A stretch of DNA of 64,000 nucleotides from Ectobius pallidus (taxonomy: Eukaryota > Arthropoda > Insecta > Blattodea > Ectobiidae), in contig CAXKWD010000006.1 in NCBI GenBank assembly GCA_964059195.1, forward strand, positions 71,193,073 to 71,257,072, in the 5' to 3' direction. Position numbers and translations under genes: made by a program. Every line of letters starts with the position of its first letter. The stretch's first letter is position 1. The notes beneath the pieces are model-generated. The model searched no databases. It was not told where the DNA came from and worked only from the letters and a program-made list of their open reading frames with translations. Positions 1 through 12,249 of the stretch are shown piece by piece.

Positions 1-1424
1 CCTTATGAGTAAATGACTAACTTCAATAATAGTTAGGGTCCATTTGTACAATTCGTGAGTAACAAGAAGAATTCTGGTTGTGGATTCCTTTCATTGTGAA
101 GTCTTCATTATTAAACTAACCCAATGGAAAGGCAGAGCTTAGTTGGCTGTAAATGTGATTGCGTTGAATAAGACTTTTTCATCTCTTTCTAAGCATGGCT
201 ACTGTTGAATTGTAAATCTTGGCCCAAAAAAGCAGACAAAGAGAGGCAGAAAGGAAGGATGAAGAGTGAGAAGGAAAAGGGAAGAGGAGAGAGCGTAGTG
301 GAGAGAGAGAGAGAGAAAAAAAAAAGGAAGTGAATGGAATAGTGAACAGCAAAGAAAGGGAGGACGACAATCAGACAGACAGACAGACACTGAAAAAGAA
401 GAAAGCTATAAGTATGAAATAATCGCATGTCGCACAGACATTCACATAACAATTTCATCATCACAGCATTTCTAACATCTTCATGCCGACGGTTTCTACT
501 TTCGAAATTATAAATTTCAATCTCCAGTATGAGATTAACTGACATAAAAAGCGGAATTCAAACTAATCGAAACTGGTTATTTCGGCCCTTTTACATTCTA
601 TGGTTCAATATAATAAATTAAAATACTTTGGAGTTAATTTTGAGGCGTGTAGGAAAGTGTTTAGCAAGTCATATTGAAATATTCAGCTTATAAGTGTTAT
701 TCCATAATTATAGGCCTAAAATATGTTGCCTACGACTGTGAAGAAACAGGCTGAAACTAATTTAATACAATTTTTATAAAAATATTACATCGCATATTAA
801 AACTGCCGCATTGCAGTTATTTAAAACTGCACTACAGATCGGAAGGTTGAAATCAGTTCCGTATACTCTCGCAACAAAACATTATTCTATTTTAAATTTT
901 ACGTTTACTACAACCTGTCTAATTGATCTGTATTGATTTTTTGCCTAATCTTGTTAGTGTATGCTTTCACAAGTTCCTTCTACTACAAACAAATAAGATT
1001 ACTATAGCCGTGGGATAATAATATCACAGGAGAGTTAACCGCGTGTAAATAGGTTTCCTCGGTTTAGCATTCTCTTTAATTAGCAATTCACACGTTTAGT
1101 GGTGTGTGATGAGCCTGTTAGGTAGTTTCATATTTAACTGGGAGACTTGATGAGCGGCGTCCGTACATCGAGGTGTTTCTCGTTTCAATTCCAAGAATTT
1201 CAGAAACTAGTATACGAATTCCCTGGGAACGAAATATTGACAGAGTGAAGCGAACTTCTGTTTTAACTCGACCGTTCGACGCTTCAACGGTTTGCCTGTG
1301 AATCTGTGGGTTACGCAGTCCACCACCAAACGTGGTTCGATTTTTTTCCAATATAATATAAATATTCCGTGAAGTAAATAAAAAAAGTGTGCGTGGAACG
1401 CCACGCGGCAGAAGTGAAACTTGT
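1..1424. other. non-coding, mostly unannotated
   Basis: No convincing gene is visible. The stretch is AT-rich and holds a purine-only tract near 235-333 (listed separately), a short (CAGA)n run at 371-389, and one TAGGCCTA octamer at 711-718. Open frames between 1118 and 1404 on the minus strand are short, resemble no family I know and look like chance frames. Confidence 0.6.
235..333. repeat. polypurine (GA-rich) tract
   Basis: About 100 bases are almost entirely A and G on the plus strand, including a (GA)n run and a run of ten A. The minus-strand frames here, rich in Ser, Leu and Phe, are only the translation of this low-complexity tract. Long mirror-like polypurine tracts can form triplex structures; that is general knowledge and is not shown here. 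Confidence 0.85.
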
Positions 1425-1715
1425 TTTAATTTTTTTTTTCAATTTTGGATTATTCGACTTTTTCAATTTTGGATTGCTGGGCTTTCAATATAGCGTTTTT
1501 GGACTTTTTCAATTTTGGATTTTTGCTCTTTTAATTTTGGATTTTTTAAATTTTAGATCATTGAATTTTTATTTTTTGAATTTTTAATTTTGGATTTTCC
1601 ATTTTTTAATTTTGGCTTTTTTATTTTTAAATTTTGAATTTTGGATTTTTTAAATTTGCATTTTCAGTTTTTTCAATTTTGGATATTTAATTTTAGGAAT
1701 TTTTACATTTTGGAT
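1425..1715. repeat. degenerate 16-18 bp tandem repeat
   Basis: Variants of TTTTTCAATTTTGGAT recur about 14 times with small length changes, which makes the block extremely T-rich. It behaves as a decayed minisatellite. The 66-residue frame at 1387-1587, repeating Phe-Asn-Phe-Gly, is its translation and not a gene. Confidence 0.85.
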
Positions 1716-1760
1716 AAGACTAATCTATGAGTTGATTGTTTTCTGTGCAGTCCGTTCCGT

Positions 1761-1821
1761 CACACCTCACTAATTTCGTGACGATTTTGAGCGTGACACT
1801 AATTTCGTGACGATTTTTAGC
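1761..1821 (+). repeat. two-copy 29-31 bp tandem duplication
   Basis: CACTAATTTCGTGACGATTT occurs twice in direct succession, each time followed by a GAGC- or TAGC-like end. It is a simple local duplication next to the T-rich minisatellite. Confidence 0.75.
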
Positions 1822-1984
1822 GTTACACAAGCTCCGATTCACCCCTACCGCGGCTAAAGAAGTTTCACTTCAAAAACAACGTACGTGTAATGATTTTCAT
1901 TTTTTATTCCGTTTGAGAACCATGCTTTGTATATATGTATGTGTGGCTATAGGTACATATACAGTACCTACACACATACAATAT

Positions 1985-2712
1985 ATATAAGGGATGGGTC
2001 TTTGTCACCACAGCATGGCGTGTCCTCAGGTTACGGATAGAGGATACGCCCTCCAGGATATGGAGAGTAGCTGCGAATATATTAAATAAGCAGTCGCGGA
2101 CAGACGACATGAGGTGGTCCTCCTGCTTCGGGGTTTGGCGTGAGGTTAACAACTTCTCACAGTAAAAAATATTGTTAAGAAACGATTACTTGATTTATGG
2201 ATCCTGTCATTGTAAAATCTTCCGGAGGTAAAATGGTCTAGGTTTGCCATTAAAAGCGGCTTGAAGCAATAAGATGCCCTATCGCCTTACTTTTTAATTT
2301 CGCTTGGGAATATGCCATTAGGGAAGTCCAAGAAAACAATGTAGGCTTAGAATTAAGTGATAATAACCCAATGTTAGCTTACGGTACGCAGATAATGTTT
2401 CTCTGTTGTGCGATGGCATAAACACATCGAAAGAAATGCAGAATTTTTTTTCGATGCCTGCAGGAATGTTGGATTGGAAATTAATACAGAAAAACTAAGT
2501 ATATGGTCATGAAAGGTCAAAATAATGCGCTACAAAATAGTAGAATAGCCAGTAAATCGTTCGAACAAGTGATAAATTCAAGTATCTGGGAGGAATAATT
2601 ACAGATACAAATAATGTTAAGGTAGAAGTTGTCGATGAAATCAGGAAGTGCTTGTGTTTATGCCATTCAATCCGCTCAAAAATCGTGTAGTACAAACATT
2701 GCATACGGATAG
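1985..2712 (+). pseudogene. LINE family B, internally deleted copy a
   Basis: The 1995-2160 part resembles the 5' leader of a LINE common in cockroach and termite sequence; this is recollection and needs a search. From about 2270 the plus strand reads, with several stops and shifts, as reverse transcriptase palm and thumb: a SPYRLTF-like run standing for the usual LSPLLFN, then FAWEYAIREVQENNVGLEL, a lost YADD at about 2385-2400, and later KYLGG-like and EIRKC-like remnants. The central EN and RT fingers are missing, so the copy is internally deleted. The same family recurs at 46438, 55335 (minus) and 57255. It is a dead retrotransposon. Confidence 0.6.
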
Positions 2713-5700
2713 TCTCTCTATTAAATATTAATTAATTTGGTAAATAATAATTGTCTGAATTATTATTTATAATAATGCCGAAGACAATGTAAAAGTAATG
2801 TTCATAATTTGTGAAATATGCTGTATTTGAAAAGAACAATAAACTTAAAATAAAATCTTAGCAGATTATATCCTGGTATAGAAGCTAGACACCAGGATCT
2901 AAACAAGCCAATTTATTTTATATACGTAGGCCTATCGTATTTCAGCTCATAATCTTAAAAAGGTTTAATTGTTTTAGGAAAATTCCTCTATCCAACAAGA
3001 TTCAATATTTTTGTTTGGAGTAGCACATTTACTGTTGTCAGATCGTTACAAACAAATCTTATAGTTGAGTTTTTCTATTAGTTTGATAAGATATTTACAA
3101 ATATTTACTGTAGTGAAGATGTGAGATGCTGCCGTTTTCACAAACACACTTATTAAAATAATGTCCCAACAAAATTCTAATACAGTTCTGAATAGCCCAC
3201 CAAGACTAAATAATATTAATTAAAATATACTCATATTAAAACAGTAGGTGATTAAATTAAGGATAATTATTATACATTAAAATAATATCAAATTGCCAAT
3301 AGTCATGTTTGGTATCAAAATAAGCAGAATTACGATAAAATTTCATTGCAATTGTTAATAATTTACCTAATGTTGATAGGAATGAACAAACAGAATTCAT
3401 AAATAATTACACTTTTCTGAGTAAGCAATAGATGTGAGGGAACGGCTGAGGAGTTAGCTGGAATTCCCATTCCTAACATGAGTGTCAGCCAGGTATCAAC
3501 CCTTAAACAAAGGTTTAACGGTATAGACAGAAACTTCATTGATATTTCTAAAGGACTGGAAATTTTAAGATTGATGTTAAGATAATTGTCTTTTGTATGG
3601 AACTAAGAGTGTGTATCCATATTCACTAGCACAATGGCAAACTGATGATTATCGCAGGGGCCTTCTCGGAGGTGAGAACAATTAAACACTTAATGGGTTT
3701 CTTGTAGGAAGAAAAGGGTAAATCCAGATGCCAGTTTAGAAAGTCAGTCTTATACTATTGGCTGATAGTAAAATTGTTAGCTTCCAATTATATGTAACAT
3801 AAGTATCACGTGGGGTTAATAGTATGGGGGTAAAAGGGCGGTCCTTATATGGATTTTTCAGTTGTTAAAATTTATGCTAGTGTAAGAGCTAGCATTCTAC
3901 GATCACAAGTCTTTTGGGGCAGTTGGTTCCCCCAGCACCGCGATCGTTCGCGGAGGAAAATATATCTAACTTAGAATATTTTCGGACATTAATTTTTCAT
4001 ACTTAAACATTTGAGGGACATAATTTATTCCACTTAGAAAATTTTTCAACCACGGGATTTTTTATACTCAGCAACGTGCGAGTGAATATTAAATTGGACT
4101 TTAAAAATTATTCACTACATCAGTTTGCTATTAAAATACTCACCAGTAATAATTAACGAGCATTGTATTAATTATTGTACAAGTTGTATTTCTGCCATCT
4201 GGAATCTGATTTAGTATTACGAATAAAAGCTTTATGTTCAACTTTAAAATTCATTATCATTTATAAAAGATAAGTGACATCGATCTGCAAGCCTACCATT
4301 CCCGCCCTCAGAAGAGACGAAACCTGCTCGCAACCGACTTGAAGCTACCGGAGGGTCATCATCATCATTTTGATATAGAATATCTATATCTGGCGCCCAC
4401 ACATCTCCTTTAAAACCGACCCGCCGCAATTGTACCATTTCCACTACATTTTATAAAACTATAGTTTATTTCTCGTCCTTTTACTATAAGGATCCTTTAC
4501 TTTACTATCGTCAAAAGGATTCCCTACCTAGGATATAACAAGCTGACGAACAGACAAGACGGGTAAAATTAGATTAGCAGCCATTTAATTTTCTTTCAAT
4601 GTTACTAATATATTTGTTTTATTAATGCAATTTTCAATTTCGAAAGAAACATGATAGACTACATGAACTTCTCACTATCCCGATAGGCGTGACTGCCATA
4701 AAAAAGGCATAATAATATGACATGAACAAAATATGAAAAGCATACAGAAAATACTCAAGAGACTAAAGGCAAACAGATGAAACAATTATTGAAATAGTAT
4801 GCTTGAAACATATAAATAATATTCTTTTTTAACAAAGAGATATTTTCACACAAGCGTCGTTGTTCAGGAATAAAAGTTTATATTAAGTTCTTATTATTAC
4901 GGTGTTAATGTGTTTAAGTGTTCTTTTATTGTCTGTTATATATAGGATATATATCCACTTTTTTAGTTACATAATTTCTTTTTCTTGACGTATCAAACGC
5001 AGGTTAGTGGGAGGGAAAGCCATAACCATCACAGAAGGAAATAATTGCATGCTATGTGGCGTAAAAAAATTTGAATATTTCTTTGTCTCGAATATTGCAC
5101 AGAGAGTACAATAAATTCATCACCAGTTTGAAAAGAAACTAGACACGGTGCAATGAGGTACATCGCGACCGGACGTACGATGGCAAGAAATTCATTCGGG
5201 CAGCGAGCATTAACGAAGGATCTTTGAATTTCAGTGTGCCGCTTTAAATTGCAAGTAGCACGCCAAATGGCATGTTCCCATTGTTCGAATTTAGAAACGG
5301 CGGAGTGTGAGCACCTGGACGGCACGGAAAGGAAGCAACTAGGACGAAGAGAGAGGAGAGGAAGGGAAAGCTTACGAAATAATCTCATGACCTGCAGATA
5401 TTCCGTGATCGAGGACCCGGCTTTAACTTGGAGTTAGTAGCCATTTGTTCAGGATACCTATATATTTGTTATATAGAGATATTTTACCTCATACATCATC
5501 CAGAAGACACTTAACAACATGCAGCAGTAAGTTTATATCTAGCTGCCCATTCACCTGCTAACATCCCTCTATCTGGATGACTCAATGACCTAGATTGAGT
5601 AAATACGTAGATCATGGGTCCAGAAACAGGAGCTATACAAAGAACAAAGTTTTAATGGCGTTGTTAGTTTGTCTCGGGATCCTCAAGCAGCAGTTTTCAT

Positions 5701-7396
5701 TTTTTTCTTTCAATCTGTAAAAGCAAATTACCTAACCACTCTTCTGTATCTTATTACAGTATAAAATTATATGCACCTTTCTACAAATTTTATCAGAAAA
5801 CTTCCTTTTTCAGTATTCCTAGCACTACCGTTAACGAAATAATTCATTTTGTGCAATTAGGTGCCTTTGTTTTTGAACACTTGTTTAAAAACTGAAAGCG
5901 AATTGCGCCTCTTTTTTCAATTACTATTATGTGCTTAAATTCCCAAGAATGCTGCTCACCTGGAATGTAATACACTGAAAACCCAATAATTTTAAAATAT
6001 GCTAAGGTTTGAACTTTTTAACAAGCAGTTAAATTTATAAACGATTAATTATTTAGATTTTCCCTTAAATAATTTTTAACATTTTTCATGTTCTGCTTTT
6101 TATTTTATTTTAACGTTTAAAGCTTAATGTACTATTTAATTTGTATGTATATTTTTTAATTCTCTGTTCTCTCTTATTTAATAAATATGTCTACGAAATG
6201 ATAATTGCAGCCCATAAACACGAACTCTGCTCATCTGGGGGCTTTCAAGAAAAATACATTTGTATGATTTTGTAACATATGATAATTTTGTTTGTGTGTT
6301 TGTTTGAAAATTTCGTTTTTCAAGTAATTTTTGCACCAAAATGAACTCGAAAGTTGTTCAGTATTCGTTGTTTTCTACGGTGTTAAGCTGTTCATACCCT
6401 TAACTTCACATGGGCAAGAATGCAGTGTGTATAATATAGGCAATATACTACAGTAGGCCTACTTAAATAGCTTGCTTTACTTCTATTTTTTTTTTTTACT
6501 GAAGAAGTATTTGAACATATTAAATTCTCTATCTTGGAACTGAATATTAAATCGTTAAAAAAGTTCCCTTTGGATTACTCTTTACTCGGAATCTCACTTT
6601 TCTCTTTAGATATGAACACGTATTTTAATGTCTGGATAAAGAAAGAGTGAAATGCCTGGAAAATATCAGTTCAGCGATTAAACACTTTTGTAAGAGAAGT
6701 ATATGTTATTTAAACAGTAGGCAAGGAGCTAGTAGTTTCCACGATAAAAGGATTCGTTTGGCTTGGCGTTTGACTCGTTGACCATCATGCCCCAATACCC
6801 ACAGACTTTGATACTAGAAGGACAAGAACATCAAAGGGAGCGAGTACTAACAACGAAGTCAGAGTTTGTTTTTGTTAGAAGCTCCACCAGGCAGACAGGG
6901 TGCCTACAAGGAAATGGAGAAAATAATATCTATAGCCTACAATGTCGCATCGTCATACACGTGTTCGTTTTTCACTGCGTTACTTGGACAGGTGGAAAAT
7001 GACTCACATGTGGTTGACAGAATAATGTACACTCGAGATATTTCCAGCTAAGGCAAACATTATAGACTTGGCTTCTTTGATAAAAAATGTAAGCATGTCC
7101 ACGTTAACTTCTCATTTTCTGATAATTCATCACCTAAGTTTAAAAAAAAAATTGTACCAAATTCAACCAATTAGAACATTTTGTCATAGGTAATATAACA
7201 GGTCTGGTTTTTGTCAATAAATTCGCGAGCAACGTTGCTTGAGAATATTCCGACCTCGAATTCTAGACATTTTATGATATTATTTAGCCAATACTCACAG
7301 AATTAAGCATTTAATTGAATAATTAAAACCACGAAAATGAATAAAGCACATTGCTATCTGTATCGTTGTAAGCGAGATAACCTATGAAGAAATTAT
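2713..7396. other. non-coding, no recognised element
   Basis: The block is AT-rich with TAGGCCTA octamers at 2927-2934 and 6454-6461. A GC-richer patch at about 5150-5440 has overlapping frames on both strands (119 codons on minus at 5029-5388) that match nothing I recognise. A TGGCGCCCA string near 4393 recalls a retroviral primer-binding site, but no LTR can be placed beside it. Two small overlapping frames at 6763-7051 are also unrecognised. Confidence 0.5.
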
Positions 7397-7989
7397 TACA
7401 GTGGTACCTCGAGATACGAGTGCCCTAACATACGAGTTATTTGAGATACGAGCTGTCGAGCGAGCTAAGTTTTGTTTTGAAATACGAGCGACATTTGAGA
7501 TACGAGGAACGGCCAGCTGCGACGCTGCACACGGCCCACCAGTTTACTGCGCCAGCGCCTCGTGCGTCTCGCGCATTATCCCACATGTTTCCCCAGTGTG
7601 CTTGTTTACCTCGCTGTCGAAGCATCTTTGCTAAGTTTTTCTAGGGCTTTGTTCTTTTTGTGCATTTACATACTTTATCACATTTCTTTTTATAACCATG
7701 GGTCCGAAGAAAGTGTAACAAATATGTATGTACACTTTATAAAACCAGTTTTTTTTCGCTTTACATTCTCTTTTATTATGTTTTTATACAATATTTGTCA
7801 TTTATAAATACAGTTTTCTTATTCAAAAACACGTAACATAAACAATTGGGGGTAGCATTTTTGGGGCTGGAACGGATTAGTGGCATTTCAATGAATTTCA
7901 ATGGGGAAAATTGCTTTGAGATACGAGCAAATTGACATACGAGCAAGGTTACGGAACGAATTAAACTCGTATCTCGAGGTATCACTGTA
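7397..7989. mobile_element. pogo/Tigger-like MITE with TA target duplication
   Basis: The element starts with CAGTGGTACCTCGAGATACG at 7399. It ends with the inverted match ending at 7987, with one mismatch over the 22-bp terminal repeat, and TA flanks it on both sides (7397-7398, 7988-7989). Extra copies of the ATACGAG motif lie just inside each end (7430-7505 and 7915-7945), giving sub-terminal repeats. The CAGTGG-type end and TA duplication are typical of pogo/Tigger members of the Tc1/mariner superfamily. The interior (589 bp in all) carries no transposase, so the copy is non-autonomous. The short frames at 7401-7807 lie within it. Confidence 0.88.
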
Positions 7990-9388
7990 TAGGCTATTAC
8001 AATAAATCGATCATCTCGCCATCGGCGATAGCAGACTGCGTGCGGTTATTACCAACACTTTTCTTCGGCTGTTTTATTTCTATATTAAACTCTTTGCTGC
8101 AAGGTTACTAATAATATCATGTTATTCATATTATACATATTATTTATTATATGAGATTTAAAATGCTTCGCCAGGCATAAAATTATGCATTATTTTCATA
8201 TCTCTTTTTGCGCAATTCAGCTTATATATGGGCATGTGTTTAATGATTAACTGTTTTTTTTTTATCCAAGAAGCTATAGGCATGAAGATGTTTCAGTGTT
8301 TAGTCCTTCTGAATTTACATAGGGCCTAGGCTATAATCAAGTGCATATAGATGCGGTAAAATGAAAGTGATCAAATTAAAACGATAAGATTATGACTATA
8401 GACACTTTTGATTGATTTAAATTCCACATATTCTTATATTGGATTGGTCACAAATTTATGAGCTAAATGGTCATTGTAATATTGCTAACAAGCCTAGCTG
8501 TGCATGGCTACCATCATACGATATGCAAAGTAAAATATTACCATACACCCGATAGTGATTGCGTGTGCTCCCTGTGTGAACTACATTGTGATAGATACCA
8601 CATAAAGTGCAAAAACCGTAGGCTACTATCTCATTAAAAGAATACAGTAAAGTGTAACGAAGTAGAACGTAAATGAAGCAATATTATGCACGTTCGGTCG
8701 CTCTTCCTTTCATCCATAAACGCAGATGGCTGAAAGTTTATAATATATTATTATGTTTTGTCTGATGACAAAAGAAAACTGTGTAAAAGTACTGCAAAAC
8801 ACAAATAATGAATTAAATACTGACTTTTCATTTCTCTGGAAATCAACCCCTGAGGGGACGAAAGGTGGTATATAAGTTTGTATTTTTTAAAATATTGTTT
8901 TGGTTGGAATTTCTTGAACTTAGCATAATTCTCTACAATACAAATAAGGAACACTTATTTTAATATTTCGCAAAATTGAAGCCTTTAAGGGAAAATGAGT
9001 CATAAGTATGTTCAAAGTTTATATGGGAGAACATTATAGTATTCTTTTCTTCACTACCTCATTTACAACATTAGTTAGTACTTTTACAAAGTTTTTATAA
9101 ATTAAGAATTATTTTTAACAAATTACGAAATACACCAGCGAAGCTGCGGACATCAGTTATTGATAGTAGTCTATAAACGACAGACATTGCATAATGTTGC
9201 AGAAGGTTTTGCAGTGAATTGTCAGCAAGTTTGAGAGTTTTATACAGCATTAATAAGTAAAAAAACTCAGTCCGTTTTTCTGCCAGACGAATATGCGTGC
9301 GCATATTACCTAGCGATCCTAGCGGCCATGAACTAACACTACAATCACAACGTATGTAAATAAATAGGAGTGTTGTATTTTTATAGCA
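7990..9388. other. non-coding upstream of THAP exon
   Basis: No repeat or coding region is recognised. The last few hundred bases should contain the promoter or 5' UTR of the THAP exon if it is a real first exon. I see no confident TATA or initiator. The 122-codon minus frame at 9095-9463 overlaps the THAP exon antisense and is not supported. Confidence 0.4.
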
Positions 9389-9492
9389 ATGGGTACTTCG
9401 AAAGGGCCTTTTTGTTCTGCTGTAAATTGCAGTAACAATAAAGGAAGAAATCCTGAATTGCATTTCTTCACTTTTCCAAAAGATCCAGAAAG
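9389..9492 (+). CDS. THAP-domain first exon (partial gene)
   Basis: The ATG at 9389 opens 34 codons plus two bases reading MGTSKGPFCSAVNC, then SNNKGR, then FFTFPKDPER. This is the N-terminal half of a THAP C2CH zinc finger, a DNA-binding domain of animal transcription factors and of P-element-type transposases. Visible are the first two zinc cysteines (CSAVNC, residues 9 and 14) and the FPKDPER motif. The exon stops at a consensus donor, AAAG|GTAAGAAG, after the second base of an Arg codon, a usual THAP intron position. The second half (Cys-Lys-x-Trp, then C...H, then AVPTIF) should lie downstream, but I found no credible exon 2; a scrap at about 10706-10728 is listed under rejected items. 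It could be a host THAP gene, an orphan exon or a domesticated transposon remnant. Confidence 0.75.
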
Positions 9493-9594
9493 GTAAGAAG
9501 AAAAATACGAGTACGTATTATTTATTGTATGCCTACTGGCTTACTCTTGACAAGTAAAAATTGGTCAAAGAATTCGATTTAAATAAAGTTCATG

Positions 9595-10505
9595 TTCATG
9601 TTGGAACATTTAAGGGTTGGTTCCTTCCAAAATGAATTTTGCTTAAAATGTTATCCTGGTTGAATAGGTTCTGTGTGTAATGTCTGATAAAAATGTATCA
9701 AATAATATATATTTAAATATAGATCACATAATAGGCGTTAAAAAATTTAAGGGGTGATTTGTCCCAAATTAGTTTTGCTTAAAATGTTTTCCTCGTCGAA
9801 AAGCTTGTGTGTATACAATTTGATAAAAATTGGTCAAAAGATGTAGATTTAAATATAGATCGCATAATAGGGAATAAAACATTTATAAGGGGTGGTTCCT
9901 TCCAAAATTAAAATTGTTTAAAACCTTTTCCTGTTGTAATAGGTTCTGTGTATTAAAAAGTCTGGTAAAAATTGGTCAAAGAATGTAGATATAAATAATA
10001 AGCATATATTACGGGCTGAAATATTTAAGGGGTGGTTTGTTCCAAAATTAGTTTTGCCTAAAAATTTCTTCTGGTTCTATAGGGTCTGTGTGTAAAGTCT
10101 GGTAAAAATTGGTCAGACAATTTAGATTAAATTCCAAAATTAATTTTGCCCTCAAGTATCTCTTGGTTCTGTAGGGTCTGTGTTTAAAGTTCAGTAAAAA
10201 TCGCTAAAAAATGTAGAATTGTATAGAGATTACATAATAGGGGTTGAATATTTAATAAGGGGTGTTTTTTTAATATTATTGTATCGTAGAATTTTCATCC
10301 AGTCCTACAGGGTACATATGTTAAATTTTGTAAATTCGTCGAAGAAAATAGATTTCTATAGGAAAAATATTACTGATCAGGGGTTGATAATAAGGGAAGG
10401 GGTGGTTTGTTTGAATTTTAATGTTGCCTGTTTTTACTTCCAGGTTGTAGAGGGCGCATGTGCAAAATTTCGTTGAACGTCAAGTATTTTTGTGTGTGGA
10501 GAAAT
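9595..10505 (+). repeat. degenerate ~130-bp tandem array
   Basis: About seven diverged units follow each other. They start near 9600, 9746, 9878, 10019, 10128, 10246 and 10386. Each begins like TTTAAGGGGTGGTTCCTTCC, contains AAAATTAATTTTGC, then GGTTCTGTGTGTAAAGTCTG, and ends in a GGTCAAAGAATGTAGATT-like run. One more unit lies at about 32697-32812, inside the complete Helitron at 31865-32865. I therefore infer that the array derives from sub-terminal repeats of Helitron-type elements. It would sit in the first intron of the THAP gene. The 85-codon frame at 10219-10476 is a by-product. Confidence 0.8.
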
Positions 10506-10705
10506 ACTGATAGAAACCTATATTTTTGTTTGAATTGTGTATTTTATCTTATTTAATATTTATAATTAATGTGTAATTGTAAAATAATGACATTTATATT
10601 CTAATATAGTATTACTTTTAAAAATAAAAATGAGTTATAATTGATTTTCCAAGAATCATCTTGAAGTTATTAAAACTTGTAATAAGAATAGCCCTAGGAC
10701 CTGCA

Positions 10706-10903
10706 GTGCAAGTTAATGATCAGTCACAGGTAAGTAGCATTTGAAAATTATGCCTGTTCTTAACTAAAATATAATACATGTTTCATTGTTTCTTAAATTT
10801 AAAACTCAGATTTGCAAGAAAATTGTTGTCTCTTATTATTATTATTATTATTATTATAATTATTATTATTATTACTATTATTATTATTATTATTATTATT
10901 ATT
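10706..10903. repeat. (TTA)n microsatellite and its left flank
   Basis: An uninterrupted to slightly impure TTA/TAT run spans about 10832-10903. On the minus strand it directly follows the 3' UTR of the RNase H LINE (10904-13010), so it is best read as the expanded 3' tail of that element. The 5' side (10706-10740) holds a CAG|GTAAGT donor-like string of unknown meaning. Confidence 0.7.
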
Positions 10904-11237
10904 TAATCTCCAGGGATGGAAACCCTATTTCGCCACAGAGGCATGTTAGGGTTGTAGTTTACAAACTAATCGTAATAGTTATATAAATTCAAACATTAAA
11001 TAAGTAATTAAATATAGTTGATCGTGAATGTACGTTATAAAACTGATAAATTCTCTAAAACAGCAGAGTTTAAAAACTAATGGAGACATGAGTTGGAAAA
11101 TGTTTTCTGACACTAAGAAGCATGCAATTTAAGATTAAACTTCTTTATTTCGAATAATGGACAGTCAAATAAGACGTGTTTCACAGTTTCTGGTGACAGC
11201 TGACATCTGCAGACGTGGTTTCTATCTGTTATAACGC

Positions 11238-11607
11238 TGCATCTTACTATTTCCAGTACATAGATTAGCTCTATTTGAAAGATGTCCTAGATACATGGGC
11301 ATGAAAGCATACAATCATGTGTCAGAAGAAACAAAACAATTGAATGATAAACAATTTAAAGCAAAACTTAAAAATCATTTTTGGAGGAGGCTTACTATTC
11401 AATAAGTGAATTTTTTCAGGACAAAAATGTATAATTTATATGGTTATTTCAAAAAAATGTTTCACCTCATATTTTAGATTTTTTAAAATCTGTATCTGTA
11501 TACATAGTACTAGTATTATACCATTATATATATTACGAGTCACCAGTTTTCCAGTTTTTAAGCTATTCTGTAAATATTTGTGACAATAAATTACTTACTT
11601 ACTTACT
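11238..11607 (+). mobile_element. nested 5'-truncated LINE with (TTAC)n tail
   Basis: The plus strand at about 11268-11405 encodes LFERCPRYMGMKAYNHVSEE, then KFKAKLKNHFWRRL and a stop. This is a typical C-terminus of insect jockey/CR1-like ORF2. It is followed by a 190-base 3' UTR and a TTACTTACTTACTTAC tail at 11591-11606. The insertion interrupts LINE C copy 1 inside one conserved motif: FGSYF lies on the right side and CSVITDRNHVC on the left, which are contiguous in copy 2 (FGFYFQRFMIQRQNGY). The insertion is therefore younger than LINE C copy 1. No clear target duplication is visible. Confidence 0.75.
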
Positions 11608-12036
11608 TGTAAAATAACTACCAAACTTTCCATGGCCTGTTAGAAATTGCATTAAAATAAAATCTGGTGAGAAATGTTTAGCCTGTAACCTTTTGTACAC
11701 AGTGGGGAAAAACAGTTCCTTAGTTAATGCACCATTAGTACTTTGGACCCATTCGTCATTCCAGCGACTGATAATGAGATTCCTGATCTGGCTTTTGACA
11801 TATGATACAGGACTTTTTGAGTATCAGTAATTCTGATGAGAGGCTGCTGCTGATTTTGCTAACTGGTCTGCACGCTCATTTCCCACTGTTCCAATGTTCC
11901 CGCGTACCCAACACATACATCATAAGGTTTCCATACCCTTGGATAGAATTTCAGCCGAGATCGAATTCAGATTATATCTGTTGTTAATCGAGTGGGTAGC
12001 AGCTTGTGAATCACTATGAATTTGCGCGCTATGGTT

Positions 12037-12249
12037 TTATTCCACGCACCGTTTCACGGCTTCTTTTATAGCTAATAATTCAGCTTGAAAAACACTACAG
12101 TTGGGAGCCAACTTCAAAAGTTTAAAGGATATTTCCTTATTCTCACAATACACGACATATGCACATCCCACTGATGCTCCTTCCTCTCCTTCATTAAAAC
12201 GCGATCCATCTGTATACTGTATATCTTGTATATGTAGTTTTGACCACAA
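12037..12249 (-). pseudogene. RNase H domain fragment of LINE C copy 1
   Basis: The frame contains YTDGS (first catalytic Asp), a strand reading ASVGCAYVV and AELLAIKEAVKRCVE (catalytic Glu region), the standard layout of LINE-encoded RNase HI. RNase H removes the RNA template strand during target-primed reverse transcription. Only the N-terminal 70 residues are open. The fragment joins RT remnants on its right (12474-12683, reading KFLTGLT...WGLNPDILKIIYHGALEPLLLY) and the C-terminal region on its left. The copy is non-functional. Confidence 0.8.

Noticed and set aside
189..545. 118-codon Ser/Leu/Phe-rich minus frame that could pass for a membrane protein
   Set aside because: It is the complement of a polypurine tract with no conserved motif.
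4385..4402. TGGCGCCCACAC resembling a tRNA-Lys primer-binding site
   Set aside because: No LTR-like end (CA) precedes it and no LTR or gag-pol follows.
10706..10728. Possible THAP second exon (TGCAAGTTAATGATCAGTCACAG followed in the genome by GTAAGT) that could read CKLMISHR
   Set aside because: Too short, the acceptor is poor, and the phase from the first exon runs into TAA. The Trp expected after CK is absent.
10786..10986. 66-codon frame with a long poly-Tyr run
   Set aside because: It is the translation of the (TTA)n microsatellite.
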